Assembly (NCBI RefSeq): GCF_008312935.1
Contig: NZ_VSZO01000014.1
Location: forward strand, 248,001 to 312,000
Source of the DNA: Roseiconus lacunae
GTDB lineage: Bacteria > Planctomycetota > Planctomycetia > Pirellulales > Pirellulaceae
DNA: 64,000 nt
Direction of reading: 5' to 3'
The notes under the pieces are model-generated. The model made no database searches, had not been told where the DNA came from, and saw only the letters and a program-made list of their open reading frames with translations. Of the stretch, positions 18,174 to 26,539 are shown piece by piece; position 1 is the first letter of the stretch; every line of letters starts with the position of its first letter. Made by a program: the position numbers and the translations under genes.

Positions 18174-19127
18174 TCAGCTCGATTCTCGAATACTGATCGA
18201 ACCTTCCGATGCGACCACGATGTGGTCCAGTACCGAAATGCCCAGCAGTTTGCCCGCTTCGGTCAACCGATGTGTGACTTGGTGATCCTCTCGACTGGGG
18301 GTCGAATCACCAGAAGGGTGGTTGTGAACCAAAATCACTGCCGATGCCGAGTCGCGAATCGCCGGCCGAAACACTTCACGCGGGTGAACCAGGCTGGCAT
18401 CGAGTGTTCCTCGCGTGATCAGATGGGTATTGATCGGCAAATGTTTCGTGCTGAGCGTTACGATGTGGAATTCTTCCTGGACCCCGCTCAACGCGAGATT
18501 GCTGAACACATCGTCACAAAATTCGATCGCCGCCCCGGTGCTGGTGATCGGCGTCCGTTCGCGACGTTGACGTTTTTCAGAATCGGCAACCCTTCGGCCC
18601 AACTCAATTCCAGCCATGATCGCGGCGTAGCTGGTCACCGTCACGGCGGGGCTGAGGTTCCGCAAATCGTCTTTGCTGGTCAGCCGTAGCTCGGCTAGGT
18701 TCTCAGAAAAGGCTCGGGAAAGCCGGCGTCCCGCCTCGACTGCCGACTCGCCTTTGACGCCCACGCGAATCAAGATCGCGAGTAAGTCGGCATCACCAAG
18801 ACCTTCAGCTCCGACCGCTAGAAGACGTTCTCGCGGGCGTTCGTGCTCGGGTTGGGCGGTCACTTGGCTTCCACAAATCTGGCGTTCGATCCAGTGTGAC
18901 GGATCGACGCGGACTTGGGCGTTCCGCCACGCATAGGTCTCTCGATCATCGCTTTGATAGCGATCCAGAATGCCCTCGCGGACCAAATCTTTCAGTGTTG
19001 AACTGACAAAACCTGCCGTCAGCTCGGAACAACATTCGCGGGCTTGTTGCTTCGAGAAAGCACTGATCGGCGCAAGTGTCTTAAAGAGTTGTTCAAGCTT
19101 TTGCCGGCGTTTGTCAGCGGCGCCCAT
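18174..19127 (-). CDS. radC: RadC family JAMM-domain protein with N-terminal helix-turn-helix
   Basis: A 317-residue protein. Residues about 105-155 form the RadC helix-hairpin-helix (RPRERLLAVGAEGLGDADLL) and residues 195-317 the MPN/JAMM domain with the metal motif HNHPSGD plus SREDH. Despite the name, RadC proteins are not proven repair enzymes. The first 90 residues are an addition to the usual about 225-residue length and look like a winged helix (FSKQQARECCSELTAGFVSS, TLKDLVREGILDRY). The start at 19127 precedes this domain. Confidence 0.88.
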   Translation of the reverse strand: MGAADKRRQKLEQLFKTLAPISAFSKQQARECCSELTAGFVSSTLKDLVREGILDRYQSDDRETYAWRNAQVRVDPSHWIERQICGSQVTAQPEHERPRERLLAVGAEGLGDADLLAILIRVGVKGESAVEAGRRLSRAFSENLAELRLTSKDDLRNLSPAVTVTSYAAIMAGIELGRRVADSEKRQRRERTPITSTGAAIEFCDDVFSNLALSGVQEEFHIVTLSTKHLPINTHLITRGTLDASLVHPREVFRPAIRDSASAVILVHNHPSGDSTPSREDHQVTHRLTEAGKLLGISVLDHIVVASEGSISIRESS

Positions 19128-19500
19128 GGAATCATTCCTTCTTCTCGCGGTTTGGCTGCTTCCCTGCCGAACCCTTGCCTCCCCTGGCCGCGAGAAATCC
19201 TATCCGATCCCGATCACCACGTGGGCGTCATCAATCCGCCCACTGGGGAAACGGCCGCGATTCTCAGATCAATACAAGTTTGTTGTCGATGTGATGTCAC
19301 TTCTCGCTCGGTTCTCACCGCGAAAACATCGGTTTCACCCGTGTTTCACGCGTTTTGCCTCACGGAGGACGAATTGGCCTTCGGGATGCAACCCGAAGAA
19401 TCATCGGCTCGGTTTGTACGTCCGGCGCTGGCCTTCAATGGAAGGACGGTTTGCCGGATCGAGCGTCACGACAATTTCACTACCATTCACGGACAGAAAC
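19128..19500. other. Non-coding interval between radC and the 19501 gene
   Basis: A 373-base interval upstream of both radC (minus) and the small secreted protein (plus). Open frames here do not look coding. It probably holds divergent promoters; none could be identified with confidence. Confidence 0.3.
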
Positions 19501-19872
19501 ATGTTTCGAAAAATTACTCTGATGGTCGCCCCACTACTCGTCTTCGCGGGAATTGGATGGGCGGATACATCGAACGCAAAAGCGCAAGGCTTTTCATTTA
19601 GTATTGGTACCTATGGGCCATCGTCGTTTGGTTCCCACCATCCCGGATCGCGACCCAATCCCGCTTTTTCATATCGATCACACGGGTATCAACCCTACGC
19701 CCGCGGCTACAACTTCTACCGAAGCTACTACGGAAGATACTACCAGCCCCCACGGCATTCCCGATACGATTATCGCTCACCACACGTGCATCGCCACGGA
19801 GGCTATCGAGGTGTGATTCCCGGACACTCTCATTCGCACCACGGCAAGCACCATGGCAGGCATCGTCGTTGA
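19501..19872 (+). CDS. Small secreted His/Tyr/Gly-rich protein
   Basis: A 123-residue protein with a clear signal peptide (MFRKITLMVAPLLVFAGIGW, cleavage near NAKAQG). The mature part is low complexity with repeated YGR, RSY and SHG units and ends in a polyhistidine-like tail (HSHSHHGKHHGRHRR). Histidine density suggests metal binding, or the protein may be structural, but there is no family match I can name. It is similar in style to the proteins at 24376-24717 and in the middle of 43080-44219. Stands alone on the plus strand. Confidence 0.65.
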   Translation: MFRKITLMVAPLLVFAGIGWADTSNAKAQGFSFSIGTYGPSSFGSHHPGSRPNPAFSYRSHGYQPYARGYNFYRSYYGRYYQPPRHSRYDYRSPHVHRHGGYRGVIPGHSHSHHGKHHGRHRR

Positions 19873-20221
19873 TCGATCGGCGGGCGAGCTCCGCCGATCG
19901 CAGCACGAACATCGCCAATGATTTTCATGATCTGCGCCGATAGCATGCTGACGTTCAAGATATCTGGCGTTCAATCAACCCGTTGGCGACCAACGGGCTA
20001 GCCTGTTGGTGCAGATGCTTTGCCGTTGAAGTGGATTCAAATTTGTGCCGACAGCTATGCGTCTAAGTTTCGAGTGATCGGGCAACAATGACGCCCCACT
20101 TTCTAATTGGAACGCGAAACCGCGTAGGTGAACACGGTTCGGTAACGCTTGCGATATCTACGGTTTCCAGCGGATCACCGGCGGTAGTCGTTTCAGATTG
20201 CCAGACGCATCAAATGTCGAT
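19873..20221. other. Non-coding interval with a tri-loop hairpin
   Basis: No gene is seen in this 349-base interval. It contains a perfect hairpin at 19979-19997 (CCCGTTGG, loop CGA, CCAACGGG) without a T-run, and 19998-20010 repeats part of the arm. This could be a repeat of the palindromic type seen elsewhere in the window rather than a terminator. Confidence 0.35.
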
Positions 20222-21292
20222 TTAGACGGACAGCAGAGCGTTGCGTAGGCGAGCGTAGCAGGCTTCTCGCGAATAGCGACTTCGCACGGTAGCAAGGCCC
20301 GCGGCGGCAAGTTGATTTCGAAGGTCAGCTTGTTCGACCAGTTGCTCCAGCGAATCAAGCCACTCTATGTCACTCCCGGCGAGCTTTCCATTGACGTCAT
20401 GCTCGATCAACGTTTCGTTGTCACCGAGACGTTGCGCGATCACGGCGGTTTCCGCTGCCATATAAACTCGCGACTTCAATGCACCGCGATAGAGCGATTC
20501 GTCGACATTGAACATCGGGAAGATGCCGATGTCGATCGACAAAGCCAGATCGACCATCGCGGCTTGGTCATAGTGGCTGACCACTTTGGGTGTGAATGAT
20601 TCGAATCGCGGTAATCGATCCGGATCTGCCCCGACCAGTAGTAAGTCCAAATCGGTGCGTGTGCGGAATAGAGATTCCAGCGGTTCGAAAATTCGGTAAA
20701 GAGCGTCGGCAGTGTACTTGCCGCCGATCCAGCCGATCGTTGTTCTTGGTTCGTTTGGTTGAATGTGATTGCGGGCCTGATCAAACACTTCCAGCTGAGG
20801 CGAATCGGGCACAATCTCGAATGATGCCTGATGATCACGGCAGTATTTAGCGGTGAATTCGTTTTCACAGATGACTAAATCGGACGTCGCCAGCATGTCA
20901 TGGATGTGTTGCCATCCGGCCGACTGGAACGCAGGCAACCAAACGGCATCAATCAAGTCGGTCACGACCTTCGTTTGTGGTAGATCGACCAAGCGTTGAT
21001 GAAGCGACCACGATGGGACCGTCACAAGCATCACGACGTCGTGTGATTTTGCCAGTTCGACGATTTGATCTTCGCGTTGACGCAAAACTTTGTTTTCGGC
21101 CCAGATCGCAGGCCGGCGAAGCGAGGGGCGCCATGGCCAACGCTGCATGATCGAATTCATACGTTCGCTGGATCGACCGATGAAGGTCGCCGTCAATTCT
21201 GCATCGTCTGCAAAGCAGGGCTCGAACTGCAGGCCACGAACCATCGTGGTCGGTGTCGCCAGCGATTCGTAAACGATCAAGACCTTTTTCAT
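20222..21292 (-). CDS. Glycosyltransferase, GT-B fold (GT1/GT4-like)
   Basis: A 356-residue cytosolic glycosyltransferase. The C-terminal nucleotide-sugar half shows IGWIGGKYTADALYRIFEPL, LDLLLVGADPDRLP, and a donor-site loop (FNVDESLYRGALKSRVYMA, then ETLIEHDVNGKLA) as in GT4-like enzymes. Acceptor and sugar are unknown. I chose ATG 21292, where MKKVLIVYESLA gives a normal N-terminal strand; the longer frame starts at 21343 and would overlap the aminotransferase gene. It is the last gene of a five-gene minus-strand cassette likely building or decorating a surface polysaccharide. Confidence 0.82.
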   Translation of the reverse strand: MKKVLIVYESLATPTTMVRGLQFEPCFADDAELTATFIGRSSERMNSIMQRWPWRPSLRRPAIWAENKVLRQREDQIVELAKSHDVVMLVTVPSWSLHQRLVDLPQTKVVTDLIDAVWLPAFQSAGWQHIHDMLATSDLVICENEFTAKYCRDHQASFEIVPDSPQLEVFDQARNHIQPNEPRTTIGWIGGKYTADALYRIFEPLESLFRTRTDLDLLLVGADPDRLPRFESFTPKVVSHYDQAAMVDLALSIDIGIFPMFNVDESLYRGALKSRVYMAAETAVIAQRLGDNETLIEHDVNGKLAGSDIEWLDSLEQLVEQADLRNQLAAAGLATVRSRYSREACYARLRNALLSV

Positions 21293-21315
21293 GTCAATGC
21301 GATTCAATGGCGGGG

Positions 21316-22470
21316 CTACCAACCGCTCTTGATGACATCGCAAACTCGTTTGGCATCATCGACGTCCATGTGAGTGTGCAGTGGCAACACCAGGTAACGA
21401 TTTTCCATCGCGTTCATGTTGGGTAGTTCGCCTTCTCGAAACGGTGCAAACACGCTGTAGCGATCGTTTCGAAAGTGAACCTGTCCCGATTCGATTCGAG
21501 CGTCGCGGAGTTTACGCTCCAAATCTTGACGCCGGTCGACCAACACCGTGCACAGCCAAGCGGCATGGACTCGGTCGTTCGAGTTGGCACCGACAACTTC
21601 CAGTCCATCGATACCGGCTAACCCATCGATATAGGTCGCGAGAATTGCTTTGCGTTGGTCAAGCGATTGGTCAATGGTTTTCAGCGCGGCGAGTCCCATC
21701 GCGGCACCGATGTCGGTCATCTGGTATTTGTAACCGACTTCATAGATATCGTTTGCCCAAGTTCCGCCTTGTTTGGCTTTGCGATCAATCCCAAACCAGC
21801 GGATGCGTTGTGCCTTATCGACAAGCTCCGGATCGCGAAGCATCAACATACCGCCATCCCCGGTCGTGATGTGCTTGATCGCTTGGAACGAGAAAGCCGT
21901 GAAATCGGACATGCCTCCGACGGGGCGACCGCGATAGCTGGCGCCGACCGCCTGGGCGGCATCTTCGATGAGTGGCACCCCACACTCATCGGCGATCGCT
22001 TGCAATTCATCCATGTCGCAGGGCAAGCCGCCGTAGTGAACACAAACGATCGCCTTCGTTTTTTCAGTCACCAGCGAACGAACGTGGCCCGGGTCGATGT
22101 TCATCGTCCCGGCCTGGGCATCGGCGAACCGTATTTTGACGCCGTGGTACAGCAGTGGGATACTCGTCGCGGTGCAAGTGAAGACCGGCACGATCACTTC
22201 GTCACCCGGCTGGACGCCCGCCAAGACGTAGGCCAAGTGCATCGCATCGGTACACGAACCGACCGCGATGGGATGGTGCTTGGAACCTAACCAATCGCGA
22301 AATTCTGTTTCGAATCGATCGACCTTGGGCCCCTGACCGATCCAACGCGTCTTTAGCGTGTCTGCGATTTCATCGATCGCATTTTCGGGAACATGCGGAT
22401 GGAATAAGACAAGATTCTTTCCATCGACTGGCAGAATCGACTTGTCACGCGTGTCAGCAAATTTCGCCAT
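21316..22470 (-). CDS. DegT/DnrJ/EryC1/StrS family aminotransferase
   Basis: A 384-residue PLP enzyme of the sugar aminotransferase family. The PLP-binding lysine is Lys199 (FSFQAIKHITTGDGG), with EDAAQAVGASYRG before it and GSCTDAMHLAYVLAG as the phosphate-binding segment. These enzymes make amino sugars from nucleotide-linked keto sugars for surface glycans. The gene ends 23 bases before the glycosyltransferase start and lies downstream of methyltransferase and sulfotransferase genes, which supports a modified amino-sugar product. Confidence 0.92.
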   Translation of the reverse strand: MAKFADTRDKSILPVDGKNLVLFHPHVPENAIDEIADTLKTRWIGQGPKVDRFETEFRDWLGSKHHPIAVGSCTDAMHLAYVLAGVQPGDEVIVPVFTCTATSIPLLYHGVKIRFADAQAGTMNIDPGHVRSLVTEKTKAIVCVHYGGLPCDMDELQAIADECGVPLIEDAAQAVGASYRGRPVGGMSDFTAFSFQAIKHITTGDGGMLMLRDPELVDKAQRIRWFGIDRKAKQGGTWANDIYEVGYKYQMTDIGAAMGLAALKTIDQSLDQRKAILATYIDGLAGIDGLEVVGANSNDRVHAAWLCTVLVDRRQDLERKLRDARIESGQVHFRNDRYSVFAPFREGELPNMNAMENRYLVLPLHTHMDVDDAKRVCDVIKSGW

Positions 22471-22515
22471 GCGTTCAGATCAGATTGAATTTGGGGTGAC
22501 CAAGCCGACGGGGTT

Positions 22516-23175
22516 TCACTTGGTGGCTTCCAAGCGAATGTCTCGCCAAGGTTGTTCGTGGTAGTGTGGCTCGGATTCGCTAAATTGCGAAAAGCCGGCG
22601 GCGGTCAGTTCGGCTTTAAGGTGCCAGCTAGACCAACCAAATGAGTACGATGTAAAGTCGACTTTGTTCGATATTTCACTCGGATCAAACGCATAGATGC
22701 CGCGGACTGCTTCCAAGTACTCCTCCTGGTCGCCGGATGACTCCAGCAGATGACGAGCACACTTTTCGATCGACGGAAGCTCGACGATCAGTTTCCCACC
22801 CGTCCGGAGCAAGCGGTAGGCGTCGTGAAAGAAATCGCGAGCCTGCCAAAGATTCAGATAGCTGAGCGAATGAATCATCAAGATCTCGACGATGCTGTCT
22901 CGGGCGAAAGCTTCCGCGACCTCGTCAAACCGCATGTAAAAATCCGCACACGCACGCGGGTCGGCATCGATGTTGACATAACCGTCTAGGTGCATCGGAC
23001 CACAGCCGAGATTCAGCCGAACGTCCGACTGTTCGCCTAAGGGGCCGCGAACCCGTGGGACGACTTTCGGACCGAGGACGGCCGTGCTCGGCATCAAACG
23101 TCGAGCAACCTCGTAACGGGATCGCCGCAACAGTCTGGCCATCAACGTTGTTGCACGACCGATAATTCCACTCAT
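22516..23175 (-). CDS. Class I SAM-dependent methyltransferase
   Basis: A 219-residue methyltransferase with the SAM motif LNLGCGPMHLDGYVNIDAD at about residues 54-72, followed by an acidic motif and RLLRTGGKLIVELPS. The family commonly acts on saccharides or small molecules; the target is unknown. ATG 23175 overlaps the sulfotransferase TGA by four bases (ATGA), so I prefer it to the upstream start at 23220. Coupling to the sulfotransferase suggests sequential modification of the same glycan. Confidence 0.85.
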   Translation of the reverse strand: MSGIIGRATTLMARLLRRSRYEVARRLMPSTAVLGPKVVPRVRGPLGEQSDVRLNLGCGPMHLDGYVNIDADPRACADFYMRFDEVAEAFARDSIVEILMIHSLSYLNLWQARDFFHDAYRLLRTGGKLIVELPSIEKCARHLLESSGDQEEYLEAVRGIYAFDPSEISNKVDFTSYSFGWSSWHLKAELTAAGFSQFSESEPHYHEQPWRDIRLEATK

Positions 23176-23939
23176 TCGAACATCACCTGAAAGCCTTTCT
23201 TGATCGCCATCACACGCCACTTAAACGCCGTCCATGCCCTGGTCCCTAAACGATCGGTGCGCATCGTTTGGGCGTATACGTCGCCGTGCCGGTCGCTAAA
23301 AGGCAGCTCAAGGAACTGATGGATACGCCGCCCCACTTCAACCGGTCGCTGGCACAATTCTTCATAGCCGACAACATGATATGAATGGTGTTGGCGGCCA
23401 AACGTTTCGACACGTTCGAAATGAGCCAACGTCAATTTTTTCCAGTGCTGGGGATCGTTGAATACCCCCACGCCGGGTTTTTCGCGATGGGACAGTGAGG
23501 CTGCGATGTCGTATGGGTCTCGCCGGATAAACAGTACCTTGCAATTCGGAAACACGTCCAAATACAACGGCAGCAGAACGCACGTCCGGGCATCCTTGAT
23601 CCCCCACGGTGAGACACCGTCGTAGCCCCACTGCATCAAGTCGATTCGCCATTGCTGTAACATGAACTCACCGACCGTATCACGGTAACTCATGACCTCA
23701 TCGACTGACATGATCGGGTAGTTGGCCCAGTTTGAACCACCGCCCATCAACAATTCGTCGTTGACATAGTTGGAAAAGAAATGTGACTCGCACTGAGTCG
23801 CATTATTCACCATGAACAATCCGCAAGCATGGAGGCAGCGAGACAGCGCCGTACTGCCGCTGTTGTGCATCCCCATCACCAAGACGGGATCAGGCGATTG
23901 CCCCTCAAAGAGGGTCGGAACTGGTTTTCGATCCGCCAC
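23172..23939 (-). CDS. Sulfotransferase family protein (PAPS-dependent)
   Basis: A 255-residue P-loop protein with the 5'-phosphosulfate-binding loop GMHNSGSTALSR at residues 23-34 and a 3'-phosphate-binding segment CKVLFIRRDPYDIAASLSHR near residue 130. It would transfer sulfate from PAPS to a glycan or similar acceptor. The start is GTG at 23939, two bases after the stop of the small coiled-coil gene at 23942-24115. Sulfated glycans are plausible for a marine planctomycete; this is inference. Confidence 0.85.
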   Translation of the reverse strand: MADRKPVPTLFEGQSPDPVLVMGMHNSGSTALSRCLHACGLFMVNNATQCESHFFSNYVNDELLMGGGSNWANYPIMSVDEVMSYRDTVGEFMLQQWRIDLMQWGYDGVSPWGIKDARTCVLLPLYLDVFPNCKVLFIRRDPYDIAASLSHREKPGVGVFNDPQHWKKLTLAHFERVETFGRQHHSYHVVGYEELCQRPVEVGRRIHQFLELPFSDRHGDVYAQTMRTDRLGTRAWTAFKWRVMAIKKGFQVMFE

Positions 23940-23941
23940 GG

Positions 23942-24115
23942 CTACTTCGACGCTTTGATTTCCGCCGCTTCCGCTTCGAGCTTTGCGATCGTGTCTTCAA
24001 GTTCTTTCAGTTCGTCCAAGTCATCTGCTTGCTGCCGAGACCCGGCCAACTGTTGACGCAGACTGGTCAGTTTCTTGTTGATCACGTCCAACCGTTTCTT
24101 TTGCTTCTTGTCCAC
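23942..24115 (-). CDS. Tiny coiled-coil protein upstream of the sulfotransferase
   Basis: A 57-residue frame with a GTG start. It is almost entirely charged helix with heptad spacing (KKRLDVINKKLTSLRQQL, then DELKELEDTIAKLEAE), ending in AAEIKASK. It stops two bases before the sulfotransferase start, so it is very likely co-translated. An overlapping frame with an ATG at 24121 lacks this pattern. The function is unknown; it might be an oligomerisation or regulatory partner of the sulfotransferase. Confidence 0.65.
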   Translation of the reverse strand: MDKKQKKRLDVINKKLTSLRQQLAGSRQQADDLDELKELEDTIAKLEAEAAEIKASK

Positions 24116-24220
24116 TCGGGTTCATCGCTGTGGGTGAGGGGTCGATCTTATTCGTCTCCATCATAGATGGTGGTGAAAATCGTCGCTGCCGATCACACGC
24201 TTCGCCGGCCGCAAACCAAA

Positions 24221-24248
24221 GAAAAAAGCTCGACCAATCGGTCGAGCT
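24221..24248 (-). terminator. Intrinsic terminator of the 24717-24376 gene
   Basis: Read on the minus strand, AGCTCGACC and GGTCGAGCT form a perfect 9-bp stem around a GATT loop (24248-24227), followed at once by six T residues (24226-24221 region). It lies about 130 bases after the stop of the small secreted protein gene. Confidence 0.75.
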
Positions 24249-24375
24249 CTTCAATTCGTTTCATTTGTTTTGGATCGAATCACCGGTTGAATCTCACCAG
24301 TTTCGCCAAAGCGAAGACCCATCACCGAAACACCGACCAGTGATGTTTTCCACCGCATCAGCGTCGCCCATCGAT

Positions 24376-24717
24376 CTAAAACCCGATACCGATCGAGATT
24401 CCACTGCCCCGGTAGGGACTGAAAGAGTTGTATCCGATGCCGACACCGGGACCGATGTAAGAACGTCCGATGTAAGATCCGCCGTATGGATAGCGGTACG
24501 CGCCATAATACGGCGAGCGACTGATCGGGGGACGGTAATACGGCGAGCGTGCCGAGTAAATCGAGCTGCTGTAGCGGACCGGCGGCCGGTAGTTGTAGTG
24601 GCGATGATGGACATGTCCGCGTCGACCACGGTAACAGTCGTCGGCTTGGGCGGTTGATTGGGAGATGGCAAACGATCCGATGCAGACGACAACGGCCAAA
24701 AGCACTTTCTTCAACAT
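24376..24717 (-). CDS. Small secreted Tyr/Gly/Ser-rich protein
   Basis: A 113-residue protein with a signal peptide (MLKKVLLAVVVCIGSFA, cleavage near AQAD) and a mature part of repeated YY/RSPYY and GIG units. AGGA lies upstream of the ATG. Low complexity prevents a family call; it could be a surface or matrix protein. It is monocistronic: an intrinsic terminator follows at 24248-24221, and the region upstream to 25218 holds no gene. Confidence 0.65.
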   Translation of the reverse strand: MLKKVLLAVVVCIGSFAISQSTAQADDCYRGRRGHVHHRHYNYRPPVRYSSSIYSARSPYYRPPISRSPYYGAYRYPYGGSYIGRSYIGPGVGIGYNSFSPYRGSGISIGIGF

Positions 24718-25218
24718 GATGGAGGTTCCTTTCTAGAAACGGTTGGGAGGATGAGAACAATGACCCAATCAAGGGACCGAACGTCTGAATCACATCCAAG
24801 TGCTCGATTTGAACAAGCAACGAAACTCTGGTCTTCAAACGCAGGATTGGCTTTCAACGACAATCACGCCAGGTGCCGCGCAAATGTCGGGGATTCAAAA
24901 GTCCAGCGGTTGAGTGACGCATCGAGCGTGCCAATGCACGAGACTGGAGGAGAAATCGCACGAGCTATCCTCTGGAGCGGCAAAACGGAACCTCAAGTGT
25001 GTGTCCCGTCAGCATTCGAAATCAGGATTAGCCGATTGGCGTTCACCACGGTTTCGGTGCAATAACTGGGGCTAACGACCATCGACTAATAAGTCGAACC
25101 CGAGTTTTTGATCGACACGAAGCATTCGCGCCTTCGACTTACAAAAGCAGAACGCGCCTGGCAATGCGCTGTCGTTTTGATGGCGCCTCTGGCTCTCATC
25201 TTGCGACGGTTTTTCGGC
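24718..25218. other. Non-coding interval with a degraded palindromic repeat
   Basis: No convincing gene is seen in 501 bases. Positions 25018-25078 carry a degraded copy of the dispersed repeat family (AGCCGATTGGCGTT then CACGGTTTCGG and GGGGCTAACG), described in the findings. The part next to 24717 presumably holds the promoter of the small secreted protein gene. Confidence 0.4.
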
Positions 25219-25830
25219 CTACCAGTCGTTTGCCTGACCTTCGAGGACGATTTGCATCACGTCTTCTTCGCTGATGTTGTGATTCAGTGCGAAATGCGTC
25301 ACTTCCCGATCGGCGGTCGTTTGCATCAGTTGGTTGAAGGCTTTGCCGGCGGCGCCGCTGCTGGGAACTTTCTTAGAATTTCGCCCCATCGAGTCCGTCA
25401 TCGCTGTGTAGTCGCGATAGATTTTCATTCGTGTCGATTCAGGAAGGTCGACGACGCGATATTCGATGTTACGACGGGCTTCTTCTTCCGCTTTGGCTTC
25501 TGCCGCAGCGGCGACTTCCGCGGCTTGTTTTGATTGTTCTTTTTCGCCAGAGACGCGGAAATACGTCAGCACGATCAATACGCCCATCGCAACGAAGCAA
25601 ACACCGAGGACGAGCACCCACTGCAGCATTTTGCTTTCGTCCGCGCTGGTTGCGCCGTCGCGTTGGCCCTTTGCCGCTGCCGGGCTGGGGGCAACGCGTT
25701 TTGCCGGGCTGGCGACCGGCTGAGTGGTGGAAAACACTTGACCGCAACCGGGACACTGGGCTTTGGCCATCGAAGCGGGGACGTTGACCGATTGACCACA
25801 TCCGGGGCAGGTGAGTCGTTTGATAGACAT
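25219..25830 (-). CDS. Zinc-ribbon single-pass membrane protein
   Basis: A 203-residue protein. The N-terminus has two CPGCGQ knuckles (residues 8-13 and 26-31) forming a zinc ribbon. A Pro/Ala-rich linker leads to one transmembrane helix at about residues 70-90 (WVLVLGVCFVAMGVLIVLTY), then an Ala/Glu coiled region and a C-terminal domain (VTHFALNHNISEEDVMQIVL). The function is unknown; similar zinc-ribbon membrane proteins are common in planctomycetes. It is followed 23 bases away in the same direction as the PilZ gene at 26383-25853, whose stop precedes it. Confidence 0.7.
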   Translation of the reverse strand: MSIKRLTCPGCGQSVNVPASMAKAQCPGCGQVFSTTQPVASPAKRVAPSPAAAKGQRDGATSADESKMLQWVLVLGVCFVAMGVLIVLTYFRVSGEKEQSKQAAEVAAAAEAKAEEEARRNIEYRVVDLPESTRMKIYRDYTAMTDSMGRNSKKVPSSGAAGKAFNQLMQTTADREVTHFALNHNISEEDVMQIVLEGQANDW

Positions 25831-25852
25831 CGCGTCGAGACCTTGAGAAGCG

Positions 25853-26383
25853 TCAGTCGGTTCGGTACATCATCCAGCGTCGCTGAAGTTCCATGACAAG
25901 CCGGCGCACCTCGGGAGGCGGGTCGACTTGGTGAAATCGTAAGCAGGCTGGAAAAAAGAATCCATAACCGTTGCGAGCGATTCGTCTGACGACGCCCTTC
26001 ATTTCGATGCTTTCGTCGTTGCAGGTTAGCACTAACCGGGCTTCGTCACCGATCTGGAATTGCACGGGATCGCGGTCGCTGGCTTTGATAAACACCCCGG
26101 TCATGCTGACGTTTTCGGGGCGTCCCTCGAATTCCATGCCTCGAAAATGAATCAGGACCTGCAGGTCGTCACGGCGGAGAATCGGAACACGAAACGACTG
26201 GCGACGATTGTCGTCGTCCGGGATCGCGCTTTTGCTCCGCTGAATGGTTTCGACGAAATGGATGAGTTCTTCGACGGCGTGTTCATCCAAGGTCAACCGC
26301 GCATCTTCATTCTCGACGCTGCAAATCGTCAGCGATTCTCCGTCGTAAACCAATTCGATATCGCGTAGCGTCAGCTTCGCCAT
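25853..26383 (-). CDS. PilZ domain protein, predicted c-di-GMP binding
   Basis: A 176-residue cytoplasmic protein. A 60-residue N-terminal part is unassigned. The PilZ domain spans about residues 62-165 and keeps both ligand motifs, the arginine motif RQSFR and the NVSMTG motif, so c-di-GMP binding is plausible. It presumably couples c-di-GMP to a cell-surface or motility target. It shares direction with the zinc-ribbon gene immediately downstream. Confidence 0.82.
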   Translation of the reverse strand: MAKLTLRDIELVYDGESLTICSVENEDARLTLDEHAVEELIHFVETIQRSKSAIPDDDNRRQSFRVPILRRDDLQVLIHFRGMEFEGRPENVSMTGVFIKASDRDPVQFQIGDEARLVLTCNDESIEMKGVVRRIARNGYGFFFPACLRFHQVDPPPEVRRLVMELQRRWMMYRTD

Positions 26384-26539
26384 CAGTCTGTCCTTTGACT
26401 ATTCCTCTAGTTTTCCGGTCGCTGTGCCTGCAACGTTAGGACCGCTACCGATGTGGCGCCCGTTCGCTCGCAGCGGTTATTTTGCAAGTGTTGCATGACG
26501 GCCGCCATCGGGGGAGTCAAAACTGGCAACGGCGGGCAA

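Noticed and set aside
19044-19601. A 185-residue plus-strand frame upstream of and overlapping the 19501 gene
   Set aside because: No motif or leader; the frame at 19501 has a clean signal peptide and consistent codon use.
24658-25065. A 135-residue plus-strand frame
   Set aside because: It overlaps a supported minus-strand gene and runs through repeat DNA; no recognisable protein features.
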